Assembly: GCA_021852345.1 (NCBI GenBank)
Contig: JAJZNL010000027.1
Location: forward strand, 1 to 44,033
Length of the DNA stretch: 44,033 nt
Reading direction: 5' to 3'
Source: Actinomycetes bacterium
GTDB taxonomy: Bacteria; Actinomycetota; Acidimicrobiia; Acidimicrobiales; JABEUL01
Both the position numbers and the translations under genes were made by a program. Positions 25,584-34,743 of the stretch are shown in pieces (position 1 is the first letter of the stretch; each line of letters opens with the position of its first letter). The notes beneath the pieces are model-generated. The model was given only the letters and a program-made list of their open reading frames with translations, was not told the DNA's origin and ran no database searches.

Positions 25584-26747
25584 TTATCGACGAAGTTTGT
25601 CAACGCACTTCTTTAAAATTAATACCGCTTCGTCCAGCTCATTTTGAGTAGTGGACCAACCAAAAGACAGTCTTATAAAAGCCGAACCAAACTCCTGGGC
25701 TCCGATTGCCATAAGTACGTGAGAAGGGGCAATCGAGCCCGAAGAACACGCAGACCCAGCAGAAGCCGCCAGATTGTTATCATCCAATAAAAACAGCAAC
25801 TCTTCACCATTGACACCGTCGACTGTAATGTGACACATGCCGTCAACGCTTAGCTCATTGGGCACGGTTTCTCGTACATTGGCAATTTGAGCTTTAATAT
25901 CGTTCAAGAATTTTCTCTTCATATCGTAGAAGTGAGACAGATCTTTGTCAGCATTGAGTTTTAAGGCCATAGCCATAGCGGCGGCTGATATTACGTCATT
26001 CGTACCAGATCTACGCTGGCGCTGTTGCCCTCCGCCTATAATTTGAGGCATCAGTTTAATGCCGTCTTTTACGATCAATAAACCCACTCCTACCGGTCCC
26101 CCAAGTTTATGGGCACTGAATGAAACCATATCAGCATTTTTTACAATAGTAACCATATCCAGCCACCCGGCTCCCTGAACGGCATCAGTATGAAATACAT
26201 TGTTCTCATTAATACTTTTTAGTTGGCTATATATAGTTTCTGTCGGTTGCACGGACCCTATTTCGTTATTGGATGCCATTACAGAAACGAGTTTTCTTGC
26301 TGTTTTCGAATCTCCGGATTCCAAAACAGCAGTCAGGCTGTCTTTTGTAACTACTCCGTCGGAATTTACAGAAATTTTTTTAACAGGGACATTAAATACC
26401 TTACCGACTTCGGCTGCGGAATTTAATATCGCCCTGTGCTCAATCTCACTTACAACAATTTCAGTTATCGGTCCATTTATACTGACCTCCAAATTGGATC
26501 GAACCGTTCCGTACAATGCAAGATTATCTGATTCGGTTCCGCCAGAGGTAAAAACTACATTGGAGTAGTTAACCTTAAGGATAGAAGCTATCTCTTCTCT
26601 GGCATCATCGATTACCCTTTTAGCAACTCTTGCATAGCTATGACGCGACGAAGCATTGCCCAACTCGGCATTTTGAAGTTGAGCTATTAATTCCTTAATT
26701 TCGGGTCGAAGCGGCGAAGTTGCCGCATGATCTAAATATATGCCCAT
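25584..26747 (-). CDS. Cysteine desulfurase (IscS/NifS-like)
   Basis: This PLP enzyme converts cysteine to alanine and carries the sulfur as a persulfide for tRNA thiolation and Fe-S assembly. The 387-residue protein begins MGIYLDHAATSPLRPE. It has HTDAVQGAG, the PLP lysine in SFSAHKLGGP (Lys 214), RSGTNDV, and the persulfide Cys in SAGSACSSGS (Cys 334). It is immediately upstream of mnmA, for which it is probably the sulfur donor. No Fe-S scaffold genes are nearby. Confidence 0.95.
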   Translation of the reverse strand: MGIYLDHAATSPLRPEIKELIAQLQNAELGNASSRHSYARVAKRVIDDAREEIASILKVNYSNVVFTSGGTESDNLALYGTVRSNLEVSINGPITEIVVSEIEHRAILNSAAEVGKVFNVPVKKISVNSDGVVTKDSLTAVLESGDSKTARKLVSVMASNNEIGSVQPTETIYSQLKSINENNVFHTDAVQGAGWLDMVTIVKNADMVSFSAHKLGGPVGVGLLIVKDGIKLMPQIIGGGQQRQRRSGTNDVISAAAMAMALKLNADKDLSHFYDMKRKFLNDIKAQIANVRETVPNELSVDGMCHITVDGVNGEELLFLLDDNNLAASAGSACSSGSIAPSHVLMAIGAQEFGSAFIRLSFGWSTTQNELDEAVLILKKCVDKLRR

Positions 26748-27264
26748 AATAACCTAAGTTTGTCGTTAAATTTTAATTACCGTTGCCAACCCGCAGAAAA
26801 TTTGACTATTAGTATATTCCAGTTAGCCACGGCAGTCTAATTCGGAAGCTATCGAGATTATAATTTCCAATTTTCACAGAATTTTAGGAACTTGATTTTA
26901 ACTTCGCTTTTTTTAGCCGAAATACGACTTTCTCATAACAGTTTCTGTTTCAATCTGACTTTTATATTACTTTTATAACTTTTCAATATTTTAGCTTAAT
27001 AATTTTACTTTGGCTCATGTCCTTTGCAAAGCCTATTTTGAAAGCTATTTGATTCGGAATAATCAGTTCCAAGTAAATATTCTTGTCGTTATATTAGAGA
27101 CAAATAAAACATAAAAGTCAAAATCATAACCGCTAGGATTGCCGAAAAATCCAATATTAGGAGGTTTTTATGGATCTTGGCCATCTCGAAAAATAAACTT
27201 TTAAAATGTAATCGAATATTCATACAGTTGAAACCCGCGTGAAGATTTATTAAACTCTATAGGA
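26748..27264. promoter_or_regulatory. Divergent spacer between the desulfurase and otsA genes
   Basis: Very AT-rich, with promoters expected for both directions. The only striking element is the Shine-Dalgarno-led mini-ORF at 27170-27196. Confidence 0.4.
27170..27196 (+). CDS. Possible 8-codon leader ORF upstream of otsA
   Basis: A near-perfect Shine-Dalgarno (TAGGAGGT at about 27158-27165) sits at good spacing from ATG 27170, which encodes MDLGHLEK and stop. The otsA start follows 68 bases later. Neighbouring genes mostly lack such strong sites, so the element stands out. It may be a translated leader peptide or a decayed gene start. Confidence 0.3.
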   Translation: MDLGHLEK

Positions 27265-28650
27265 ATGCCTTTGAACAATAATATAGTCGTGGCTTCGAAC
27301 CGCGGTCCAGCTCTAGGCGACAGCTCCAAATATGCTTCGGGTGGGTTGGTTCAGGCACTTCTGCCGAGCCTAACAGAGATTGTGCAAAAAGAAGCATACC
27401 GAAACCAAAGATTTGAAGTTACTTGGTATACCTGCAATATCTCCGAGGATCCGAAAATGTCATTTCACGAAAACGAAATGTTCGGAATTAAGCTTAATCA
27501 AATTGAAGTAACCGAAAAACTTTACGAAGATGCTTACGGCTTCGTTGCCAATAGGTTTTTATGGTTTCTGCACCACGGCCTTTTCAAAACCTATCCCGAA
27601 ATAGCCTTCGACGACAAATTCTATAAAGCATGGAACAATTACAGAGACTTCAACGAACTTTTTGCTAGATCTATTAGCGAAACGGCCGCCAAAAACTCGT
27701 TGGTCTTGATCCAAGACTATCATCTGAGCTTAGTTCCCAAAATTCTTAAGAATTTTAGAAGCGACCTTAAAATCACCCATTTTTCTCACATACCGTTTGC
27801 ATCCATGAACGACTTAAAAAATGTCCCTAATGACATTGTCCTTGAGCTTTTGACAGGACTTAACCCCGAAAACACGGCTGCTGGGTTTCATACTCCGGTA
27901 TGGGAGGATAGATTTAAAACGGCCTACAGACATTACGTGAAAAAAATTCCAAACACTTTTTCTTTGTCCCTAGGCGTAGATGCCATGGGACTTATATCAC
28001 TCAAAAAGTCTGACACTTTCAAAGAATATCAAAACCAGATTAAAGCGAACGAAAAGGCACTTTTAGTGCGGTCGGACAGATTGGAACCGTCAAAAAACAT
28101 TCTAAATGGTTTTTTGGCGTTTGAACAATTTTTGATCGAGTATCCTGAATATTTAAACAAAGTTCAATTTAAGGCATTTATATACCCATCGAGAACAACT
28201 ATCTACGAATACAAGGTTCTAAGCGAAGAGGTTCAAAAAACAGTCAAAGAAATTAATAACAGATTTAAAGATGCGGATTTTGATCCAATCGAGCTCATTA
28301 TTCAAAACGACAGAGAAGTCTCGCTGGCGGCATTGTCCGTGGCTGACATTATTATTGTAAATTCAGTTGCCGATGGCATGAATTTGGTAGTTAAAGAAGC
28401 AATTGTGCTAAATAACAATAACTGCTCAATCATTCTGTCAGTAAATACCGGTGCGTACTATCAGTTTCAAGATTTAGTGATTGGAATTGATCCCATGGAT
28501 TTAAGCGATACAGCAAATGCATTCTGTGTAGCTCTAAACCAAGACCCTGCAACAAAGTCAGCCAACTTGACTAAATTAAAACAAATGTGTAACTCCGAAA
28601 CTGCTGAAACATGGTTTGAAGCATTAGTTGAAATTACCGCAAGACAATAG
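27265..28650 (+). CDS. otsA: Alpha,alpha-trehalose-phosphate synthase (GT20)
   Basis: It makes trehalose-6-phosphate from a nucleotide-activated glucose and glucose-6-phosphate. The 461-residue GT-B enzyme shows ASNRGP and ASGGLVQALLPSL at the N-terminus. It also has the WFLHHGLF, QDYHLSLVPK, HFSHIPFAS, GFHTPVWEDRF, RSDRLEPSKN and VNSVADGMNLVVKEA blocks that form the donor/acceptor site. RSDRLEPSKN and DGMNLVVKEA differ from the enterobacterial VDRLDYTKG and DGMNLVAKEY but match the actinobacterial variant as I recall it. The matching phosphatase gene is convergent and 73 bp away. Confidence 0.88.
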   Translation: MPLNNNIVVASNRGPALGDSSKYASGGLVQALLPSLTEIVQKEAYRNQRFEVTWYTCNISEDPKMSFHENEMFGIKLNQIEVTEKLYEDAYGFVANRFLWFLHHGLFKTYPEIAFDDKFYKAWNNYRDFNELFARSISETAAKNSLVLIQDYHLSLVPKILKNFRSDLKITHFSHIPFASMNDLKNVPNDIVLELLTGLNPENTAAGFHTPVWEDRFKTAYRHYVKKIPNTFSLSLGVDAMGLISLKKSDTFKEYQNQIKANEKALLVRSDRLEPSKNILNGFLAFEQFLIEYPEYLNKVQFKAFIYPSRTTIYEYKVLSEEVQKTVKEINNRFKDADFDPIELIIQNDREVSLAALSVADIIIVNSVADGMNLVVKEAIVLNNNNCSIILSVNTGAYYQFQDLVIGIDPMDLSDTANAFCVALNQDPATKSANLTKLKQMCNSETAETWFEALVEITARQ

Positions 28651-28723
28651 TTTAAGAAATTACCCAAGTTACGTGTTTTTAAAATAAGCTCGACCGACTA
28701 TTTAGCAATATTATTTGTTGACT

Positions 28724-29476
28724 TTATGCGCCTAGTTCTCTTAAAAATGTCACCGCTTCTTTTGTACCTTCAAGTAATAAGTCGACGGTTTCAACAACTT
28801 CATTAGGGGTATCCAAAGATTTGACTCCAACGGCACACGTGGTGCCGTTACTGTTTGTCTTAAGTACTCTAAAGGCTTGTAAATCACCCAGATCGTCACC
28901 CAAATAGTATCCTCCCTGATGAGTTTTTAGCAAATCTCTTATAACATCACCTTTATTTTTAAAAGTTTTTGGAACAATTTCTATGCTTTTTTTCCCTTCC
29001 AAGCATTCAAAATCCGTATACTTCAATAAAATTGTGTCGCTTATAGCTTTAACGTTATTGAATTGACTTTCATCGTTACGATAGTGCAGAGTAACCGAAA
29101 TAAACTTATATTCCACATATACCGAATCTGGCAACAGATGTTTTAATTCGTCAGCCATTGAAGCGACTAAATTTAATACATCACTATCATATGTAAGCTC
29201 TTCATTCCCGTAAAATCCATATATTTTTAGCTTTTTCGCGTTCAGTTCTTTTTTTTGGCTACACCGATCGATCTGTGACTTAATAAAATCCGACGACCGA
29301 CCCGATAAAATTCCAACCGTCTTGTATCGATCCAAAAGACTTAGAAGAGCCTCTATTGCCCCTTCTTCGAAAACCGCACTTCGCGGATCTGAAACAATAG
29401 GTGACAGCGTACCGTCAAAATCTGACACTACAAAAGCCTGATTGGGCTCGGCCTTTATATTACGAGGTTGTTGCAA
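28724..29476 (-). CDS. otsB: Trehalose-6-phosphate phosphatase
   Basis: It removes the phosphate from trehalose-6-phosphate, finishing trehalose synthesis. The 250-residue HAD-family enzyme has motif I VVSDFDGTLSPI (nucleophile Asp 19, acid Asp 21), motif II GILSGRS, Lys in KGDVIRDL and motif IV YYLGDDLGDLQAF. The length is normal. It is convergent with otsA rather than in one operon, and lies 12 bp downstream of the LytR_C gene on the same strand, so it may be co-transcribed with that. Confidence 0.9.
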   Translation of the reverse strand: MQQPRNIKAEPNQAFVVSDFDGTLSPIVSDPRSAVFEEGAIEALLSLLDRYKTVGILSGRSSDFIKSQIDRCSQKKELNAKKLKIYGFYGNEELTYDSDVLNLVASMADELKHLLPDSVYVEYKFISVTLHYRNDESQFNNVKAISDTILLKYTDFECLEGKKSIEIVPKTFKNKGDVIRDLLKTHQGGYYLGDDLGDLQAFRVLKTNSNGTTCAVGVKSLDTPNEVVETVDLLLEGTKEAVTFLRELGA

Positions 29477-29488
29477 TTTAATATAATG

Positions 29489-30001
29489 CTACGTAGTTGA
29501 AGGAGTCATTTTGGAAATCAGATTCGGACCTACCACGACCAACACTTGCGCAGTTCCCAAAGACGTAACTGGTAACGCACCCGTTGGCATAGGAGCTACC
29601 GAACTATTCGGCAACCCCAAATCACCCGCAACTGAATTTGCTGCCTGCTGTTGACCCTGAATATAGTAAATCGTAGAGCTTCCAGCCGGAATTGCATCGG
29701 CTGGAGGCAAAGTCGTAGCTCCGTCATTTTTAAGAATGTTCAAAAAAAAAGTCTCCGCAGTTGAACTAGAAGTGCCGTTTGCCACCATAACCGTAATTCC
29801 GTTTAAAGGTTGGTTTGAAGATCCAGTGACGGAACTCGAAGAAGGCCCTGTTGAATTTGATCCAGTATTACTTTGTATCGAAGACTGTTGCGATGAGCTT
29901 AAAGTTCCTTGAGGTTGATTGTACTTTGCGGACAATAAAGCAATAGCCAGCAGCAAAAAAATGATAAATATAAACGCTCGACGACCCGAAAAAGCCGTCA
30001 T
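29489..30001 (-). CDS. LytR_C-domain membrane-anchored protein
   Basis: The 170-residue protein has an N-terminal membrane helix (AFIFIIFLLLAIALLSA), a long Ser/Gln/Thr-rich low-complexity linker (about 28-65), and a LytR_C-like domain (about 68-165). The domain begins ITVMVANGTSSSTAETFF and ends TAQVLVVVGPNL. This extracytoplasmic domain occurs alone or after LytR-CpsA-Psr enzymes in actinobacteria; its role in cell-wall polymer attachment is not settled. It precedes otsB with a 12-bp gap. The start is ATG 29999-30001. Confidence 0.75.
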   Translation of the reverse strand: MTAFSGRRAFIFIIFLLLAIALLSAKYNQPQGTLSSSQQSSIQSNTGSNSTGPSSSSVTGSSNQPLNGITVMVANGTSSSTAETFFLNILKNDGATTLPPADAIPAGSSTIYYIQGQQQAANSVAGDLGLPNSSVAPMPTGALPVTSLGTAQVLVVVGPNLISKMTPSTT

Positions 30002-30557
30002 CGACGAAAACCTTCTGTCAGGAATATTAAAGTTGCGATCTTCAGTCAGTTTAAAACCTCTTCATATTAGCGTATTAACAAATTTTTTACCCTATTACAA
30101 GAATTATACTATTTTGACTCAATTTCAAGTATTTAGCCCAGATAATCTACGGAATCACTTAATCTGGTCGCCTGAAATACCACATAATTTACCTGACTAA
30201 ATCCATTTTAGGCATCGCTTGAAAGTCAATCATAAGCACAGGATCTTTAAACAATCACAATATTCTAAAATATCATATTAAAATATCTAAGTGATATTAA
30301 TTGACGACGCAATTAATTAAGAATACCGTACTTTAATAAAATGCTTATTTCAGATTTTATGTCTGATGGTTACAACTTCAACCGAGTTAACGCTTAAAAT
30401 TAACTGGTCGATAATTAGCTGTCCTACCGTTTACTGCACTGGCAGTTACGACACTGGCAGTTACTACACTGGCAGTTACTACACTGGCAAAAAAATGCAA
30501 TGGTAATGATTAAATTTGCGTTGGCGATAAAATAGTACAATACTAAGTATAAAACTT
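30002..30557. other. Spacer upstream of LytR_C gene and tRNA-Thr
   Basis: There is no credible gene. AT-rich DNA with the 15-bp tandem array at 30432-30489, ending about 68 bases before tRNA-Thr. Confidence 0.5.
30432..30489. repeat. 15-bp tandem repeat, nearly 4 copies
   Basis: The unit is TACTACACTGGCAGT; the first copy has GC and the second GA at the variable positions, and the last copy is 13 bases. There are no spacers. It lies just upstream of tRNA-Thr, within its likely promoter neighbourhood. Confidence 0.9.
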
Positions 30558-30630
30558 GCTGGTGTGGCGCAGCTGGAAGCGCAGGCGATTTGTAATCGTC
30601 AGGTCGTGGGTTCGAGTCCCACCACCAGCT
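30558..30630 (+). tRNA. tRNA-Thr (anticodon UGU)
   Basis: The acceptor stem is GCTGGTG/CACCAGC with discriminator T. The D arm is GCGCAGCTGGAAGCGC. Anticodon stem GGCGA/TCGTC (one G-T pair) carries loop TTTGTAA (anticodon TGT). The T arm is GTGGGTTCGAGTCCCAC. Length is 73 nt; CCA is not encoded. Confidence 0.95.
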
Positions 30631-30719
30631 CTTTTGTTGCAAACACTCAATTAGACTTGAACTTAAGCAATTTGTAAACCGTAAAATTTAGCTAAACCTT
30701 TTAGAGGAAATTATTAATA

Positions 30720-31535
30720 ATGAATATATTGGCACTTGTTTCCGGTCACTCTGTTGCCACCACTTCAAATTCTGCGATCTTTATCGCAACTTTCTTAGCA
30801 TGCCTAGTTGAAATGGTAGAGGCACTTACCATCGTTGTTGCAGTCGGATCTACAACAAACTTTAAAATATCACTTACCGCCGCAGCGGTAGCAGCGGTGA
30901 CTTTGGGTGTAATAGTTTTGGCAGTCGGTGAACCTATAATTCACTTCGTTCCATTAAGAATAATTCAACTAATTATCGGCCTATTTCTACTCTATTTTGG
31001 TTTTAAATGGTTAAAAAAAGCCATACTTAGAGCGGCGGGCGTAAAAGCAAAACACGATGAGGCAAAGATATACGAAGAAAACGTCAATAAGCTTTCTTCG
31101 ATAGATCAAGACACGGAAAAATCTCAAAAACTTAAATTTTTAAAGTTTCTAAATACCCCCATAAAAAGGGAGGGATTTTATATGGCTTTCAACGGCGTAT
31201 TCGTAGAAGGTCTAGAAGTAGTAATCATTGTAATATCACTAAGTTCAGCGAACAAATCTTTAGGTGTCTCTTCTTTAGGCGCCTTTGCGGCCTTAGTTGT
31301 CGTAGCGATTGCGGGTTTGATCTTCACCAAAGCGTTAACTGGAGTTCCGGAAAATTCCTTGAAGATGGCAGTGGGAATAATGCTTTTCTCTTTCGGAACT
31401 TTTTACCTAGGAGAGAGCATTAAATTTAATTGGCCGGGTGCGGATCTATTTCTATTGGCTTTAGTCGGTGGATATGCAATAATAACTCTGATCTCAATAA
31501 TTTCAGTTAAAAAAATTAAGTCTCGTCAACATTAA
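30720..31535 (+). CDS. COG4280-like multi-helix membrane protein, possible cation transporter
   Basis: The 271-residue protein has about seven membrane helices in two related halves, each beginning with a conserved acidic helix: FLACLVEMVEALTIVVAVG (about 21-39) and GVFVEGLEVVIIVISL (about 160-175). The E-x-x-E-A and E-G-L-E motifs recall the iron-binding REGLE helices of FTR1-type permeases, though the first Arg is absent. A charged cytosolic loop (about 108-150) separates the halves. I place it by resemblance to the COG4280 predicted membrane proteins; transport of metal ions is inference. AGAGGAAA lies shortly before the ATG. Confidence 0.6.
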   Translation: MNILALVSGHSVATTSNSAIFIATFLACLVEMVEALTIVVAVGSTTNFKISLTAAAVAAVTLGVIVLAVGEPIIHFVPLRIIQLIIGLFLLYFGFKWLKKAILRAAGVKAKHDEAKIYEENVNKLSSIDQDTEKSQKLKFLKFLNTPIKREGFYMAFNGVFVEGLEVVIIVISLSSANKSLGVSSLGAFAALVVVAIAGLIFTKALTGVPENSLKMAVGIMLFSFGTFYLGESIKFNWPGADLFLLALVGGYAIITLISIISVKKIKSRQH

Positions 31536-32180
31536 AATGGAACGCAAAAAAGACTTAAAGAATCTCTGCAATTAGCATGAATCGACCCCGCAAATTCTAT
31601 ATTAAAACCCATAAATCTCAATAATAAACAAAATTTAGCGATTTGAATTTGATTGATTTATGCCTTGAATTGAAACGGATATGGTATTAATTGTTTTTGA
31701 TCTCCTATCAAAAAAATTAACGCTCCCGACTTTAGCACTTGTATGTGCAGGAAGATACTATCTACCGGGTATTTCTTTTTAATTTTTGGCTATCTGTTTT
31801 GTAGTGCGGTAAGGCTTTTATATATCGAATTGGCTGCGGTTTTTATTTCGGTTGAGCTGTAGTACTTTTCATTGAAATCTAATTTAAAACGTTGTTCCAA
31901 TTCGTCTGTAATCGCGTATTTGTTAAATATTTAGATCTGTTTTTCAATATGGATCATTGTCATTAGATAAAGAGAGTCCCGTCGGGTCTTAATTTGGAGT
32001 ATTAAGAAACAATAACATTTCTATACGTCAAAGTAATTAGATGGATCGAAAATAGTAAAAAAACTATTTTGTCTTTATTGGATATGGAGAATTAATGAAA
32101 ACTCTTTAGTCAGATTTGTTAATCCGCTTACAATTTAAGGCCAAGCTAATCCACTAATCCCAGAGTGATTAAACACGACT
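31536..32180. other. Spacer between convergent genes, no firm feature
   Basis: AT-rich. A 39-codon hydrophobic frame (31743-31862, ATG start, helix around FFLIFGYLFCSAVRLLYI) has no Shine-Dalgarno and no recognised homology. A small CCCGTCGGG hairpin lies near 31978. Otherwise I see nothing. Confidence 0.35.
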
Positions 32181-33656
32181 TCATTTGCATGACCCTCCCG
32201 GTGTAATGGTAAGTGATGCAGAATTAGAATCTTTCAACAATTCCAAATTAAGAATTGATCCACATTTTTTATTTAATACCTTCGCCCCTGTTACCTCAAC
32301 ACTGTATCCATTTGGATATGTTGTTAACGGTGTTTCCACGGAAGTTACGGGGTTCGAGATTCCGGTGGTTCGCTTCCAAGAAAAGGTCATAACAGCAGCT
32401 GAAAAATTGTAATTATATGCGGTAGGCGTACCGCTTACTGCAAGCGGGTACGGCTGATTTAGATCTTGCATAGTCGGCGACGTATGGTCAGATACATAAG
32501 CCCAATAGATCCATGGAATTAAGGCATTATTCAATTCAGTTGACTGTCGAATAATAGGAGCTACTCCGTTGGTAGTATCCCACTCAGTATTTAGTAGAGC
32601 TCCATTGTGAGACTTTGCCCAATCAAGTGCATAATTAATTACGCTTGGTTCTTGGGCGGGACTCAGAGTATACATATGAAATGCCATTCCTGCATTAGGG
32701 TCATTCCCCGGCACAGATATACCAGCCGGTGATTCACCAAAATTAAATAACACAAATGGTTCTCCAAAAATTAGATGATGAACATCTACGCTTCTTATAG
32801 TTTTGGTTACCGATGCATAAAAAGTGTCCAACTCTGACTTATCCAAATTGCTGCAACCGAAGGTGGCATTGTTTAAACAGCTTTTCCAAGTTACTCCGGG
32901 CCACGGCTCATTTAAAATTTCATACCCCAATACCCACGGATCGGTAGCAAATTTTTTTGCGACGGCTAAATATCCCTGATTCAAAACAGTTTGAATTCTC
33001 TGTCCAGTCTTAAGTTTGCTGTTATTCCAAAGGTTTTGAAATGCCGCCTGAATCGCAGGGTTTGTAACATAGTAAAGCGGAAAACCGGTATGAGTATTTT
33101 TCGCATTACCGGTAATGGTAAGCCAAGAGGGGAACCCGTCACTTCCAACCGACGGCCCATAGCCGTCCTGATGATAGTCAAGAAGTGTGTATATATGGTA
33201 TTCGGCCAGCAGATTTACAGTTGCGGCAATTTCATTTATATAATTTTGGTTCACCGATCCGGGCTTAGGAAAAAGCCCCGAAAATAATACCCCCAAACGC
33301 ACTACCTTTAATCCTTGACTTGCGATCCATCTAACGTCTGAAACACCAAAGCCAGCTTTGCAGGGGCTAAACGGTGCTGATTTGTTGACTTCATTGATAC
33401 CATGTATTAAAAGTACTCTTCCCGAACTGTCCGTCAGCCACCTACCTCTATGTGAAATGAATCCGCTCAATGAACCGGGCTGAACATTTGAAATTGCCTC
33501 CGTTGGTGACTTACAACTTCCCGTCGAAGTCGTTGCAACTATTCCATTGGATGCAACAACAGAGTTGGCTGTCGGATTTGTGCCAGAAGATGAGCACGCA
33601 GCCAAAATAACTGAAAATGCCAGTGCCAAAATTACATATTTGAGGGGCTTAAACAT
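32181..33656 (-). CDS. Endoglycoceramidase-like GH5 glycoside hydrolase, lipoprotein
   Basis: The 491-residue exported lipoprotein has a signal peptide with lipobox SVILAACSSSG (Cys about 21). The GH5 barrel follows (about 60-440): RVLLIHGINEVNKSAPF, SQGLKVVRLGVLFSGLFP and LLDYHQDGYG. The acid/base Glu lies in GYEILNEPWPG (about 248) and the nucleophile in LLNTEWDTTNG (about 356). A C-terminal beta domain completes it. The sequence resembles endoglycoceramidases, which release the oligosaccharide from glycosphingolipids, more than cellulases. The true substrate, a glycolipid or other beta-glucoside, cannot be read off. It stands alone. Confidence 0.85.
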   Translation of the reverse strand: MFKPLKYVILALAFSVILAACSSSGTNPTANSVVASNGIVATTSTGSCKSPTEAISNVQPGSLSGFISHRGRWLTDSSGRVLLIHGINEVNKSAPFSPCKAGFGVSDVRWIASQGLKVVRLGVLFSGLFPKPGSVNQNYINEIAATVNLLAEYHIYTLLDYHQDGYGPSVGSDGFPSWLTITGNAKNTHTGFPLYYVTNPAIQAAFQNLWNNSKLKTGQRIQTVLNQGYLAVAKKFATDPWVLGYEILNEPWPGVTWKSCLNNATFGCSNLDKSELDTFYASVTKTIRSVDVHHLIFGEPFVLFNFGESPAGISVPGNDPNAGMAFHMYTLSPAQEPSVINYALDWAKSHNGALLNTEWDTTNGVAPIIRQSTELNNALIPWIYWAYVSDHTSPTMQDLNQPYPLAVSGTPTAYNYNFSAAVMTFSWKRTTGISNPVTSVETPLTTYPNGYSVEVTGAKVLNKKCGSILNLELLKDSNSASLTITPGGSCK

Positions 33657-34137
33657 ATGTACAATTTATCACATCAACTAAATTTCAGCAAGATTAACTT
33701 ATTTAAGAAGTTAATGGCAAAACAAAACTCAATAACCACCAACCTGGTCACAACATTAACTCTTGACCTCTTGCTCTACAAGTGCAAGAGGCTTGACCGA
33801 TAGAAACGATTCCTAAATAATAACGAAATCCTAGCTATGTTATTGTTCGTAGCAGTAACGAATTAACTTATGGCATGATCGCCATCCAAAATTCTCCACG
33901 GTAATCATTTCGCCTGTAAAACTCTTACTGCCAAATTCAGGATTCATTTTCGGTGAATTCTCACACGTTTTTATAACCAAAACTTGTTTACAAGCCTTTC
34001 AATTTATTTTAAGAATAGACGACTTCTCTGAATAGAGCAGATCTAAATATTTTTTAGGAATCCAAATTTGAAGCATATACAAAAGGTTTAAATTTCAAAC
34101 CCAAGTTACTTCAGAGTTCTATTCGACTTTATTTGAC
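33657..34137. other. Spacer with a perfect 8-bp-stem hairpin at 33767-33791
   Basis: CCTCTTGC, a 9-base loop, GCAAGAGG form a perfect stem about 110 bp upstream of the GH5 gene. It could be a regulatory hairpin or operator; no T-run follows. No gene is seen in this stretch. Confidence 0.4.
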
Positions 34138-34701
34138 TCAGGGTTTTGGAGAGTTTTGCATCGATTTTAATTTGGTTTCGATGCGAACCTGTCTGCTTTG
34201 AAGCTCTTTTTTATACTTTCTAAGTTTGGATAGTCGCTCTTCTACGGTATTAATTAACTCCACATTTGTACCAACGGCTTGCGTTAAGATTAAAACCTTT
34301 TCTCCGATAGTTTCCGATGACAAAAACTCGGTTTTAAGCTGATCAAATTTGGATTCGACTTCAAGCACATGCTTTATATCTGAAAGCTTTAGACCAAGCA
34401 AGTCCTGTAGTTCTTTAATTTTGGTCAGCTTCTCCAGCTCTTCTTTTTCATACAACCTTTCTTTACCAACTTTGTGATAGACGGGGTTAATCAACCCTAT
34501 CTCTTCGTAATAGCGCAAAGTTCTTAATGTCAGTCCAAACTGCTTTGCAACATCGCTTATCTTTATACTGCAATTAGGATTTTCAACACTCCCTTTTTCT
34601 GGCGCAGTCGTATCCGAATTCGATTGAGCATCTTCTGCTTTGAATTTGGTTGTCATTTTAAATTCTGTATTAGCTTTTGTATTATTTACTCGTGTTTTCA
34701 T
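34138..34701 (-). CDS. MerR-family transcriptional regulator
   Basis: The 187-residue protein has an N-terminal MerR winged-helix domain (residues about 46-115). It reads IKISDVAKQFGLTLRTLRYY followed by EEIGLI, then the RLYEKEELEKLTKI wing and helix, and a dimerising coiled coil (about 120-185). There is no recognisable metal- or drug-binding Cys cluster. A 45-residue Thr/Lys-rich leader precedes the domain, so the true start may be an internal Met (residue 16). It follows the exporter gene by 42 bp on the same strand and probably controls it through the palindrome at 36556. Confidence 0.85.
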   Translation of the reverse strand: MKTRVNNTKANTEFKMTTKFKAEDAQSNSDTTAPEKGSVENPNCSIKISDVAKQFGLTLRTLRYYEEIGLINPVYHKVGKERLYEKEELEKLTKIKELQDLLGLKLSDIKHVLEVESKFDQLKTEFLSSETIGEKVLILTQAVGTNVELINTVEERLSKLRKYKKELQSRQVRIETKLKSMQNSPKP

Positions 34702-34743
34702 GTTTAACTATCAACTAATACTCTATGGACTTAACACTTCTAC

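Noticed and set aside
30424..30642. 72-codon minus-strand ORF with Cys-rich CQCSNCQC repeats
   Set aside because: It is the antisense of tRNA-Thr plus the 15-bp tandem array, not a metal-binding protein.
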